Below, in pieces: positions 1 to 11,535 of a stretch of 64,000 nt of DNA. The notes below the pieces were generated by a model that had not been told where the DNA came from, did no database searches, and saw nothing but the letters and a program-made list of their open reading frames with translations. The first letter of the stretch is position 1; each line of letters starts with the position of its first letter. This DNA comes from Datisca glomerata (lineage: Eukaryota > Streptophyta > Magnoliopsida > Cucurbitales > Datiscaceae), in NCBI GenBank assembly GCA_003255025.1, contig QANY01006259.1:1-64000 (forward strand), in the 5' to 3' direction. Both the position numbers and the translations under genes were made by a program.

Positions 1-1413
1 CTCCATGTGTCAGCATATGAATTTTGAAATTTGAAATTTAAAGATCAACTCAAAATTTAAATTTTAAATTAAGCATCAAATTCGACAGATTTGCACAGTC
101 GAAGAAAAATAAACGTTACATGATGATCCCGATTTGTTTACAATGCAAATCTTATATGGTTGGAAATATAAGAGATTAAGCTTTCATTTGAATATATTTT
201 CATATTTTTTAGATCATCAAAACATGGTCAAAATTCGAGATCAAATCTGATTATGATTTTAAATCAGTGAAGGATAAAGATAAAGATCATAACCTTAGCT
301 TATCTCTTAAGCTAGAATCTACCATATATTATATTGAAGTTTGAATTTTAAATTATTCTCATGATAAATATAAAAGAGTCCTACTTGTGCTAAAGTTCTG
401 AAAATGATAATTTTCCTAACTTTGAAAAGGAGAGATTCTTAGGAGTTGCTGATTTTTGTGAAAATTGAAGAGCACACAACCTCTATAAAAAAGGGGCACG
501 CCCCAACCAAGAAAAAAAAAGAAGATTTTGAGTTATTTCTAGTTTAGAAGTATGTTCTTTAGCATCTCCATGTGTAGCTAATTTCTTTCTTTGGTTAAAG
601 GTGATTTCAAAGCCCTAGATCTGGTTATTAGTTAATAAATTTCAGAAATTTTCTTTCATCTCTCTTTCAATTATGTTTATATTCCTTTGATTTCATTATC
701 TATAAATTCTTTCTTATTTGCTTGGGTGTGCAACTAGGTGGATATATTAGTAATTTTATTGCTAGTTTAGAATTTTGATCTGTAATTATCCAAGTTTTCT
801 AAACAAAAGTAGCAAATTATTTTCAATGATTATGGGATATTTTCGTTTGATTACATAAGGAATATAACTCAAGTTTTATAAACCGAGCTTGTGTGTTTGT
901 TGCTTGAGTCAACTCATATCTTTCTTGATTAATTACTTTCACTAAACTGAATTTAGAGAACTTGTTCTAGGTTGTTTAATGGAAAGAGTTTAAGTAAAGA
1001 ACTTGTTTTACTTAATGACAACGTAAGGAAATATCAAGATAATCGAACTTGTTATTGCTTTAAGATTTTTAGTTTTGAAAGATTGGGAAAGTTATTTCTG
1101 AATATTGACTATTTTCATATTTCTAGAGGTGGAGAATAAATCTTTAACCATATTTCTTATCATATTCTTAATTCTTTAAATCTGTCTTTTCTAAATTTCA
1201 GTTTCCAATTTTGTTTTATTTTGCTTTGTTTCATGTCAAACAATCTTCAACCCCCCATATTTTATTTTCATATTTTTAGAGTATCATTAGTGTGTCTACA
1301 AGTGTTCGTTCAATTTTGTTAAGTCTAAGTAATATTTTTAATTATATTTTAATTTGTGGTCAGTATAGAGTCTAGTGTTTTTCTTGTGTCAATAACACTT
1401 AATTAGAAACAAT
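1..1413 (+). repeat. 5' LTR (partial) of the Athila-like element
   Basis: It aligns by eye with 8970-10415, including the shared block ending TGTGTCAATAACACTTA. The first ~190 bases of the LTR, present in the 3' copy from 8778, lie before the window. The copies diverge after the shared TTAGA, which places the LTR edge near 1408. No convincing tRNA primer site follows directly; a degraded one could lie near 1500. Confidence 0.9.
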
Positions 1414-1626
1414 CTCCTTCAAGAATGACCATTGCTTGCTACCATACTCAATAACGATCATGTTTATTGCAAGGATTTAAGTTGATATGCTTTTGCACGT
1501 GCCAATTCTTGCACCGGGTCGCCATGGATTGTTTTTGCCTAATTATTAACATGTTATTTTCTTTTGTTTTATTTTTTCATCCTGATTAGTTTTTATTTTT
1601 TATTTTTTATAGTATTTTTGCATGAA

Positions 1627-3056
1627 TGTCCAAGTATAATGAAGAAGAAGAAAATAGCGACTCAAAAAGATTTTAGAATACACATTTTCAATCCTTAGAC
1701 CCAACAATGAGTCCACCATTGTTCCACCTTCACCATCATATTCACATCCAATTTCCATTCCACCTATTGAAATCAATCAAGCATTACGTACTTCCCATTC
1801 ATCTAGTTCATCACCGAGTGAGTCTTTAAACCACCCAATTCAAACTGAGAAAGAAATAGAAGAAGAACAAGAAGAAGAGGTGAAATGAATAACTGAACAC
1901 TCAAGGAGTTAGCATCACCAACCCCTTTGTATTGAATATCCCCAACTTCAAGTTTCATTTGAACTCAAATCAGGAGTGATCCATCTTCTTCCAACCTTTT
2001 GTGGTTTTGCGGGAAAAGATCTAAACAAGCACTTAAAAGAGTTTCATATAGTGTGTTCAAGCATGAAACCAATGGGTATCTCTGAAAATCAAGTTAAGTT
2101 GAGAGCCTTTCCATTTTTCTTAGCGGATAGTGCAAAGGAATGGCTTTATTATCTACTATTCGGCTCCATCGCCACATGGAATGAGATGAAGAAGCTATTT
2201 CTTGAAACGTATTCCCCTGCATCCAAGACTGCAAATATTAAAAAGGAAATACGTGGCATTCGCAAAATGGAGAGAGTTTGTATGAGTATTGGGAGTGGTT
2301 CAAGAAGCTTTGTGCATCATGCCCCCATCACCAAATCAGCAAGCAACTTCTAATCCAATACTTATATGAAGGACTCATACTGATGGAAAGGCGCATGATA
2401 GATGCATCAAGTGGAGGAGCTTTAGTGGGTAAGACACCTATGGAAGCAAGGCCTTTGATAGTTAATATGGTAGCTAGTTCACAACAATTTAGCACCCGAT
2501 CAGAATTGCTACCAAGTAAGGTGACTGAGGTTGGTATTATAACCAACATTGAGTGACAACTAGCTAATCCCACCACCCTAGTCTAACAAATGGTTGTGGG
2601 TGCGACTCAGCAAGCAGAGGTATGCAGAGTGTGCTCTATGGTTTGTCATCTAACTAATATGTGTCTATTATTGCAAGGGGATGATGGGGAGAAAGCCAAT
2701 GATATAGGAGGATTTCAAGGGCCGCATGTGCCACAAAAACAAAAGTATGATACTTTCCCCAACACTTACAATGTTGGATGGAGGGACCATCCTAACTTCA
2801 GCTATTCAGAAAATAGACAAGTTACCTTAAATGCTAACTTCAATCGTCCACTTATTTTCAACCAATCAAGGCTTCAACAACCATATCAACCATGACCACA
2901 AGCCATTTCTCAAGACCGAGGTTTGTCTCTTGAGGAAATAGTTAAATCTTTGGCTTCTAGGTCTTTACAATTTCAACAGGAAACAAAAACCACTATCAAG
3001 AACTTAGAGACGCAAGTGGGCCAATTAGCTACTACTGTGGGCAGATTGGAAGCATA
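1627..3056 (+). pseudogene. Broken gag of the Athila-like element
   Basis: This would encode the nucleocapsid/capsid precursor. An ATG at 1627 opens a short acidic reading frame that soon stops. The retrotransposon gag domain is readable at 1976-2353 and, after a frameshift near 2275, at 2278-2556. It shows the signature Trp-Leu-Tyr-Tyr (KEWLYYL), a WNEMKKLFLE block and later SSQQFSTRSE. A further piece at 2590-2895 ends at a TGA, and a coiled-coil-like stretch runs to a TAA at about 3054. At least three lesions break the frame. Confidence 0.85.
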
Positions 3057-3564
3057 AGGATCGGGAAAACTTCCATCACAAACTGTGATCAATCCAAGGG
3101 AAAATGTTAGTTCTATGACTTTGAGATGTGGGAAACAACTCGATGAAGTATCAAAAACACCAAAAACAGAAGGAGCGTCCGTAGACGAGCAAAAATAGGA
3201 AATGGATTTGACCATTAAGAAAGATGAAGCTACGACTCCCATAGAGAATACTTCGACACCTAAGGTAACTTCTAAAGTTTTGATTTCTACTAATGTTTCT
3301 TCTCCACCTTTTCCTAGCAGATTTGCAAAGTCTAAAAATGAGGAACATGAAAAAGAGATTTTGGAAACCTTTCGCAAGTACAAGTGAATATACCTCTTTT
3401 GGATGTAATTAAGCCACATTATCCAAAGTTACTCAAAGAATTGTGTACCACCAAGTGCAAGATAAAGGGTGATGAAATGGTAAGTGCGGGGGAGAATGCA
3501 TCGGCTATTTTGCAAAGAAAGCTTCCCCCAAAATGCAAAGATCCATGAAGCTTCACCATACCAT

Positions 3565-3900
3565 GCACAATCGATAATACGAAACTTGATAAATCTATGT
3601 TAGATTTAGGAGCATCAATCAATGTCATGCCTTACTCTATTTATGCTTCTTCGAATCTTGGTTCACTTAAGAAAATCGATGTAGTTATTCAACTTATCGA
3701 TCATTCTTATATCTATCCAAAAGGTGTTTTAGAGGATGTTTTAGTGCATGTTGATTTCTATGTTCTTGAAATGGAAGAAGACTCTTCACCTATGTCAACA
3801 CCATTACTCCTAGGGAGACCATTCATGAAAACAGTCTGAACCAAGATAGATGTCTATGATGAAACTCTAACCATGGAGTTTGATGGTGAGGTTATACGCT
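3565..3900 (+). pseudogene. Retroviral-type aspartic protease domain of the Athila-like element
   Basis: The readable stretch contains the active-site motif LDLGASINVMPYSIY at about 3600-3645. In it the expected D-S/T-G-A triad is written DLGAS, so the Ser/Thr of the canonical D-[ST]-G is Leu. The later LLLGRPF block at about 3808-3828 matches the second conserved loop of plant gypsy proteases. The frame ends at TGA 3837-3839 and is preceded by stops. It lies between gag and RT as expected. Confidence 0.8.
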
Positions 3901-4404
3901 TCAATATCTTTGAAGCAATGACGTACCCAAATGATTCACATTCATTTTTTCACTTGATATAATTGACTCTTTAGCACAATAACTTTTTGAGTTAACAAAT
4001 GAGAATGCACTGGAAATCTCTATTGGAAAAAATCTTGAGTTAGAAGATCCCAAAAATCTAAAAAGGGACGTGCGAGTTTGTGACGACATTGAGGATACCG
4101 TCCCATCTCTAGAATCATTGACAAAAGCTCCAAATAGGTACAATGCTTCTTTTATTTCATTGCCTTTATCTAACGAGAAACGTCTACCTTCTATTGTGCA
4201 GGCCCCTACTTTGGAGATTAAACCTCTTCCGGAACATCTCAAATATATTCACTTATGAGAGAAAGACACACTGCTGGTAATAATTGTAAGGAATCTCATG
4301 TCATTACAAGAGGAGAAGTCAGTTCGTGTTTTAATGAATCACAAAACAATAATTGGTTGAACAATAGCCGACATAAAAGGGATTAGTCCATCCATATGCA
4401 TGCA

Positions 4405-5796
4405 CTGAATTCTACTTGAGGATGGAACAAAGCCAACTAGGGAAGCTCAACGCCAACTAAATCCTCCTATGATGGAGGTTGTAAAGAAAGAGATTTTGAA
4501 GTTGCTAGATGTTGGTGTGATTTACTGAATTTCAGACAACAAATGGGTGAGCCCTGTTCAAGTAGTTCCAAAAAGATCTGGTATCACCGTGGTTAAGTAT
4601 TAAGAGAATGAGCTAGTACTAACCCGTGTCAAAACTAGGTGACGAGTTTGCATGGATTATTGAAAACTTAACTCTACTACTCGCAAAGATTATTTTCCTT
4701 TACCTTTCATTGATCAAATGTTAGAAAGATTGGCTGGTCATACTCATTATTATTTTCTTGATGGCTATTGAGGTTACAATCAGATCATAATTCCACTAGA
4801 GGATCAAGAGAAGACAACATTCACATGCCCCTTTGGCATATTTGCCTATCGGCACATGCCATTCGGACTTTGCAATGCTTTTGGTACTTTTCAACGATGT
4901 ATGATGAGCATGTTTTCAGATTATGTTGAAAGCATCATTGAAGTTTTTATGGATGATTTTAGATGATGATTCTTTTGACAAATGTTTTGAAAATCTCACC
5001 CTTGTTCTTAAACGCTGCATGAAAACTAATCTTGTGCTTAATTGGGAAAAAATGTCATTTCATGGTAGAACAAGGTATAGTTTTAGGTCATATCATATCT
5101 TATAAGGGTACAGAAGTAGATAAATCTAAAGTAGATCATGTACGTTCATTACTACCGGTTCGTTCTTTTCTTAGATATGTAGGTTTCTATCGAATATTCA
5201 TCAAGGATTTTTCAAAGATTGCAAGGCCCTTGTGTAGATGGCTACAAACTAAAGTTATGTTTGACTTCAATGAAGAGTACAATGAGGTGTTCAAAAAGCT
5301 TAAAGAACTGTTGACCACATCTCTAATTATTCAACCACCTAATTGGAACCTCCCATTTGAGTTAATGTGTGATGCAAATGACTACGCTGTGGGGACTGTT
5401 TTAGGACAGCGAGTTGGCAAGCTTTCTCATGTTATCTATTATGCATCAAGAACCTTGAATGATGCACAACTTAACTACTCCACATCTGAGAAAGAGCTAC
5501 TGGCAGTTATTTTTGCTTTAGATAAGTTTCGTTCTTATTTAATGGGTTTTAAAGTAATTGTGTTTTTTGATCATGTAGCTCTTAGGTACTTGTTTACTAA
5601 AAAGGATGCTAAAGTGAGACTTATAAGGTGGATACTTCTCTTGCAAGAATTTGATTTGGACATCAAGTATAAAAAGGAAAGTGATAACGTATTTGCTGAT
5701 CATCTTAGTCGCCTCATTCATAATGAGGAAGCTATTCATTTGCATGAAAACTTTCCCGACGAGCAACTATTCTCTTTGGAATTTTCGACCTCTTAG
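4405..5796 (+). pseudogene. Reverse transcriptase and RNase H of the Athila-like element, degraded
   Basis: RT is readable from the LEDGTKPTREAQRQLNP block (about 4420) through the FMDDF form of the YxDD active site (about 4949-4963), but several in-frame stops and a frameshift interrupt it. From 5032 the frame is clean to 5796. That part holds the connection region (VDHVRSLLPVRSFLRYVGFYRIFIKDFSKIA) and RNase H (about 5350-5740), which shows ELMCDAND, the SEKELLAVIFALDKFR helix and FADHLSRL. The last long readable part is therefore the C-terminal half. Function as a polymerase is excluded by the stops. Confidence 0.9.
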
Positions 5797-5808
5797 TATG
5801 CTGACATT

Positions 5809-6828
5809 GTGAACTACTTGGTCACCAAGAAGATGCCTGATGATTTGACTCGTGCTCAAAAGGATAAACTAAAGAAGACAAAAAAACAATACATGTGGGA
5901 TGATCCATATTTGTGGAAGTATTGTACCGATCAAATAAGATGTGTAACTAATTCTGAATTATCATATATATTAACTTTATGTCATTCTTATGCATGTGGT
6001 GGACACTTTAGAGCAAAAAGGACCTCTCTGAAGGTACTTGAGTGTAGATTTTATTGGCCTACATTGTTCAAGGACGCTTACATTGTAAGTCGTGCGATCG
6101 TTGTCAAAGAATAAGTAACCTAGGTGCACGAAATCAAATGCCACAAACACCTATACTTATTGTTGAAATCTTTGATGTTTGGGGCATTTCTTTCTTGGGA
6201 CCTTTTCCTTCTTCATATAGTAATCCTTACATACTTATTGTTGTTGATTATGTATCAAAATGGATGGAAGCAAAAGTCACCCGTACTAATGATTCTAAAG
6301 TGGTTGTAGATTTTGTGAAGACTAAAATTTTTGCAAGGTTTGGAACACCAAGAGCCATAATCAACGATGGAGGTAGCCATTTTTGTAATCGTTCATTCGA
6401 AGCTTTGCTAAGGAAATATAATATTACACATAAGATCTCCACACCATACCATCACAAACTAGTGAGCAAGCGGAAATATCAAACTAAGAGGTCAAGTCCA
6501 TTTTAGAGAAAACGGTGAATCCAATAGGAAAGATCAGAGCTTGTGCCTTGATGATGCACTTTGGGCATATAGAACACTTGGGATGTCACCCGTTCGTCTT
6601 GTGTATGGTAAGCCATGTCACCTTCCGGTTGAATTGAAGCACAAAGTATTTTGGGCGATGAAGCAATGTAACATGGAAATGGAAGTTGCGAGTGAACAAA
6701 GGAAGCTCCAACTAAATGAGCTTGAGGAAATCAGAAACAATGGTTATGAGAACTCACGAATCTACAATGAGGAAACTAAGGCTTTCCATGACAAAATGAT
6801 TTCAAGAAAGAGTTTTGTTATTGGATAA
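5809..6828 (+). pseudogene. Integrase of the Athila-like element, degraded
   Basis: The HHCC zinc-binding region (CHSYACGGHFRAKRT, then CDRCQ) spans a frameshift near 6090. The catalytic core follows at about 6160-6450. The first conserved Asp of the DDE triad, expected in the WGIDF block, is Ser here (WGISFLGPF). The second Asp is present (IINDGGSHF), and the third acidic residue falls in a disrupted part near 6460-6500. The C-terminal block (DDALWAYRT, MSPVRLVYGKPCHLPVE, RKLQLNELEEIR) at 6550-6828 is well kept. The loss of a catalytic residue and two frame breaks make it inactive. Confidence 0.88.
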
Positions 6829-8777
6829 AAAGTTCTTCTATTTCATTCACGCTTAATTTATTTCCTGGTAAGTTACATTCTTGATGGGTTGGTCCTTTTA
6901 TTGTTACTAATATTTTTCCTCATGGTGCAGTGGAAATAAGGAGCTTGAAGATGAACAAGGAGTTCAAAGTGAATGGACATCGACTCAAGCCTTACTATGA
7001 GCCTTCGTAACCTAAGATGTAGAGAATGTACATCTTCATGAACCCGAGTCTCTTGACGGGTAAATGTGGTTAAAAGTCAGGCTGAGGACACTAAATCAAG
7101 CGCTAATAGGAGGCAACCCAAAGGATGGAGGGCACGCCATACTCAGATTTGCTCTTCCCTTTTCTTTTCTTCTCTTTTTAATTCTTTGCTTCATTTATTC
7201 TTCTCATTGGATGAATTAATGTTACATTGGGGACAATGCAAGAATTAAGTGGGGGAAGGACTTCAGACTTCTTTACATTTGTTTCGTTTATTTCTTTTAA
7301 AAATAAAAATCAAACAAAAAAATAACATTAGTTGCTTTATTATGATTAGTTTGAGTTAAGTTTTGTTCTATGAGTATTATGATACTTTCTAACAATCATG
7401 ATGAGAACTGAGCTTTAATGTTATGGCTTTGATTGATTATGAACATGAATTTAGATCTTGATATTATTATTTGGTTAATATGTTTTTATGATAATTATGC
7501 GTAAATCATCATTATGCACAATATCCATTCGATATAGAAGCATGCATGTTAGGATGAGTCAAATGCTTATATCATTTTTATTATCCACGTGAGACATATT
7601 CGAGCCACTAAATTTCTTTTAAGAGGTATAATACTATGATCTTATTCTTTCTTGTTCTTACTTTGACTATTACTTGAGTTGAAATACAGCATGAGGATTA
7701 AATGCTACAACTTTTCTAAAGGTCTTTCGAAGCGAATGGTTGATCGAGCACCTCTTCAAAAAAATAAAGGCATTAGGATTTACCACCATCGCCAAATCAG
7801 CTAGTGCCTCATTGATGTTATCACGGGAACATCCCCCTTAGTGAGCCACTTTGAGCTTTCATTAAGCTTTTTAATTGTTAACCTCGTCTCTTTACATCTT
7901 ACCTATAGTGTAGATCCTCAGCCTTAATCTAAAGATGAAGTGGAGATAATATTGAAAATGCTTATTTTATATACAAGTTGCATTCAACAAACACTTGGGG
8001 TTGTAAAAAAAAAAGAGAAGAGGAAGAAGAAAGAAAAAGGAATTGAAAAAAAGAAGAAAAAGAAAAAAAGCATGGGATGAAAAGTTATTCTTGTAAACTT
8101 TTTTTGAAAAAATGGAAATATTCAAAAAAAAGTGCAAAGAAAAATTCTATTGATTAAGCATGTCGTTGGACGTTATAAGGTTGGTTGAGATGAAGCAAAT
8201 GCTTAATGCAATGATTCTTGGCTTATGTTCTTAGCTAATTGCCTCGAGTTGTGAAAAGTGTTCTTTGAATATATTGATGATGTCTCTCACTCCATGAGTC
8301 TTTAGAACCTTTGTTACATTATTTTCGTCATTTCTTTTACCCACCACCTCTAGCTCCATTACAACCTTAATTGAAGACCTTTTGATTTTGGTGGTGCCGA
8401 CAACTAAGTGGAGAATTGTGCCTAAGGAAAAACATTTAGTGTCATTGATCCTTTCACTCAATTAATGGTATCCTTTGAAAATAGATTGATAGAATAAATA
8501 GTTGAATGATCTTCTCTATGAGGCTTATAGAGCTTTTATTTGTTCGAAGTATGCATAGCATAAATTATCATTAACATTGGCTATGACACACAAACACTTG
8601 AGTATGATTGCTACAGAGATATATTATCTTTTCGAATAATTATGGATTTGATTAAATGTTTTTATAATTTCAAGGCTATAATCTCTTATTGTTCTCTGAG
8701 ACAAATTGTTAAAATGTTAGTTCTTTTTGTCTACGCTTGGATTGCTAAGAAACTAGCAATAAGCTGGTTGGAGGGTG
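6829..8777 (+). other. Non-coding 3' region of the Athila-like element, with polypurine tract
   Basis: About 1.95 kb without a supported reading frame. It includes a purine run, GTGGGGGAAGGA, at about 7249-7260, typical of the 3' non-coding part of these elements. An A/G-rich low-complexity block at 8008-8150 is also present. The bases TTGGAGGGTG directly before the 3' LTR at 8778 are the likely plus-strand primer (polypurine tract). No env-like protein is visible. Confidence 0.6.
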
Positions 8778-10415
8778 TGATAAGTGCGTAAAACACACTT
8801 TATTCAATGTTTAAATAATCATATTTGTGAAAAGAAGAGATTAAATATGATATTTTATGTAATTATTTTACAAATGTTACATTCAGATATTTATTTATTT
8901 TTAATGTGTTTTCAGGTTACAAAAATAAGCAACTTGAAAATGAGTTCAAAATGGTCTAAAACTCTATGTCTCCAGCTGCTTTCAAGTCTTCATATGTCAC
9001 CATATGAATTTTGAAATATAAAGAACAACTCGAAATTTGAATTTCAAATTAAGCATCAAATTTCGGCAGATTTGCACAATCGAAGAAAAATGAATGTTAC
9101 GTGATGATCCCGATTTTTCTACAATGCAAATATTATATGGTTGGAAAGATAAGAGATTAAGATTTTATTTGAGTATTTTTTTTCATATTTTTCAGATTGT
9201 TTCAACATGGTCAAAATGCCGGATCAAATCTTATTACGATTTTAAATCAGTGAAGGATAAAGATAAAGATCATGACCTTACCTTATCTCTTAAGCTAGAA
9301 TCTACCATATTTTTTCTTGAAGTTTGAATTTTAAATTCTTCTAATGACAAATATAAAAGAGTCCTACTTGTGCTAGAGTTCTTAAAAGGATGATTTTACT
9401 GACTTTGAAAAGGAGAGATTCTAAGGAGGAGTTGCTGATTTTTGTGAAGATTGAAAAGCACACAACCTCTATAAAAGGGGGCACTCCCCAACCAAGAAAA
9501 AGAGGAGGATTTTGAGTTATTTTCTAATTTAGAAGTATGTTCTTCAGTATCTCCATGTGTAGCTAATTTCTTTCTTTGGTTAAATAACATGGTTATTAGT
9601 TAATAAATTTCAGAAATTTTCTTTCATCTCTCATTCAATTATGTTTATAGTCATTTGATTTCATTATCTATAAATTCTTTCTTGTTTACTTGGGTGCGCA
9701 ACTAGTTGAGCATGTTAGTAATTTTACTGATAGTTTAGAATTTTGATTCGTAATTATCAAGGCTTTCTAAACAAAAATAGCAAATTATTTTCAATGATTA
9801 TGGGATATTTTCGTTTGATTACATAAGGAATATAACTCAAGTTTTATAAACTGAATTTGTGTGTTTGTTGCTTGATTCAACTCATATCTTTCTTGATTAA
9901 TTTCTTTCATTAAACTGAATGTAGAGAACTTGTTCTAGGTTGTTGAATGGAAAGAGTTTAAGTAAAGAACTTGTTTTACTTAACGACAAGGTAAGGAAAG
10001 ATTAAGATAATCGAACTTGTGATTGTTTTAAGGTTGTTATTTTTGAAAGATTGAGAAAGTTATTTCTGAATATTGACTATTTCCATATTTCCAGAGGTGG
10101 AGAATAAATCTTTAGCCATATTTTTTATTATATTCTTAATTTTTTAAATCTGTCTTTTCTAAATTCTAGTTTCCAATTTTGTTTTCTTTTGCTCTGTTTC
10201 ATATGAAACAATATTCAAATCCCTCATATTTTATTTTCATATGAAACAATATTCAAATCCCTCATATTTTATTTTCATATTTTTAGAGTGTCATTAGTGT
10301 GTCTACAAGTTTCCATTTAATTTTGTTGAGTCTAAGTATGATTTTTAATCATATTTTAATTTCTAGTCAGTATAGAGTCTAGTGTTTTTCTTGTGTCAAT
10401 AACACTTAGTTAGAG
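8778..10415 (+). repeat. 3' LTR of the Athila-like element
   Basis: It starts TGATAAGTG directly after a purine-rich tract and ends in the CACTTAGTTAGA block shared with the 5' LTR. Full length is about 1.64 kb. It differs from the 5' copy by substitutions, small indels and one extra 38-bp tandem unit (10200-10275). The exact last base is uncertain by about ten bases because the end does not show an obvious CA. Confidence 0.9.
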
Positions 10416-10429
10416 GGCTGGAATGACAG

Positions 10430-11290
10430 TCTCATTTATCCTCTCGCAATTCCTTCCCCTTCTAGGAGTTCCTGATGCTTGGCCTTCTCTAATTCTCTAA
10501 CTGCCCATATCACATCCTCAGTACTTACGTACTTTTGGATCTTAGTTTTGAGCTCAACGAGAGAGACATGATTGTTTTTATCCATTGACCACCTCAACTT
10601 GGAATGAGTGGTCCCACTCCTCAGTATGGACACCATCATGTCCTCACAGGCATTATCAACCTCTAGGGATTCTAAGTTGAAAAGGTTCATGTAATCTTTC
10701 AATGACTCATCAGGTCAGTGCTTCACTGTCATCAGGTAGGAGGTTAGCCTCTTTATCTCCCTTCATCCCAAAAATTGCCCTGGTAACAACAGGGAGAGCC
10801 CGATCGCCTTATCCATTTTTTGCCAGCCCCACTGAGTGTCAAGAGGAACAATTTGCACGTCAAAGGTGCTGAGATGTGGTGCATGTCCGTCCAGACCTTA
10901 AAAGTTTTTAAGTGTGCAAACGGGGCTAGTCCTGTCATAATGGATGATCGGGGGAATCTTGAACTTTGAAGCAGGTTCAGCTCACTAGATTTCCACAAAA
11001 AATGGGGACCTGGTCTGCCCCAGATGGGTCTTGATGGAGGCCTCAACAATTTACCCCTGCTCCCTTCGGAGCTCCTATACCTGCAGCTGGAGCTTCTGTA
11101 TCTTGGTCCATGGTCCTGAGCTTTCACCGGTCTAGTTTTATCACCTCCGTGTCTTTGGTGATTTTAGCAAAATGATCCGCCTTGCCTTTTCCCAAGTGGC
11201 CATCCTCTTTGGCTCCCCTATCGTAGGACGACCCGACCGGTAATTCCTTTCGCTTCTAGGGGTAGTGTCCGCGGAAAACTAGAAAGTGCC
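10430..11290 (-). pseudogene. gag relic of a Tat-like Ty3/gypsy element on the minus strand
   Basis: Two minus-strand reading frames, 11127-10753 and 10702-10436, resemble the plant gypsy gag domain. One has the SSIMTGLAPFAHLKTFKVW and LTLSGAGKKW blocks. The next has SLESLEVDNA-like wording and HSKLRWSMDKN, followed by a Lys/Glu-rich helix. A frameshift separates them. The relic lies just downstream (in its own direction) of a primer-binding site and LTR at 11533-14456. It stops abruptly where the Athila-like 3' LTR begins, consistent with interruption by that insertion. Confidence 0.7.
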
Positions 11291-11513
11291 TTGCTGGATG
11301 GAGGTTGTGACAACATTAGTGAGGGTCATCATTTCTCTTGTCCTTTTCCTAAACGCCTTGGAGAGAGAACTCACCGATTCTTTCTTTTACCGCAGCGTGA
11401 CCAAAGCAATGGTGGGAGGATGGGTTCTCCTTTTCTACTTCCAACTTGCTATGATTTTTTTCACGGAGTGAGCTTTTTCAAGTGTTTAGAAGAGGAAAGA
11501 TGATTTTGTTGTC

Positions 11514-11533
11514 ATTTCCCATAGACGACGCCA
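11514..11533 (-). other. Primer-binding site of the minus-strand Tat-like element
   Basis: Read on the minus strand, TGGCGTCGTCTATGGGAA starts two bases after the LTR end (CAACA at 11540-11536). A TGGCGCCGTCTGTGGGAA-like sequence is the usual leader/primer site of Tat-lineage plant elements (family knowledge). Its place between LTR and gag fixes the element's orientation. Confidence 0.75.
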
Positions 11534-11535
11534 AC

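Larger units (their letters stand above)
1..10415 (+). mobile_element. Ty3/gypsy LTR retrotransposon, Athila-like, left end cut off by the window
   Basis: The sequence at 1-1413 recurs at about 8970-10415 with scattered substitutions and small indels, so these are the two LTRs. Between them, in one orientation, lie degraded gag, aspartic protease, reverse transcriptase, RNase H and integrase. The gag-PR-RT-RH-INT order is that of Ty3/gypsy elements, and the gag and integrase wording is closest to the plant Athila/Tat lineage (family knowledge, not searched). No chromodomain or env-like ORF follows integrase. Every domain carries stops or frameshifts, so the copy cannot encode its own proteins. 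The left target site lies outside the window. The right LTR abuts the gag relic of an opposite-strand element, so this is a nested insertion. Confidence 0.93.
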
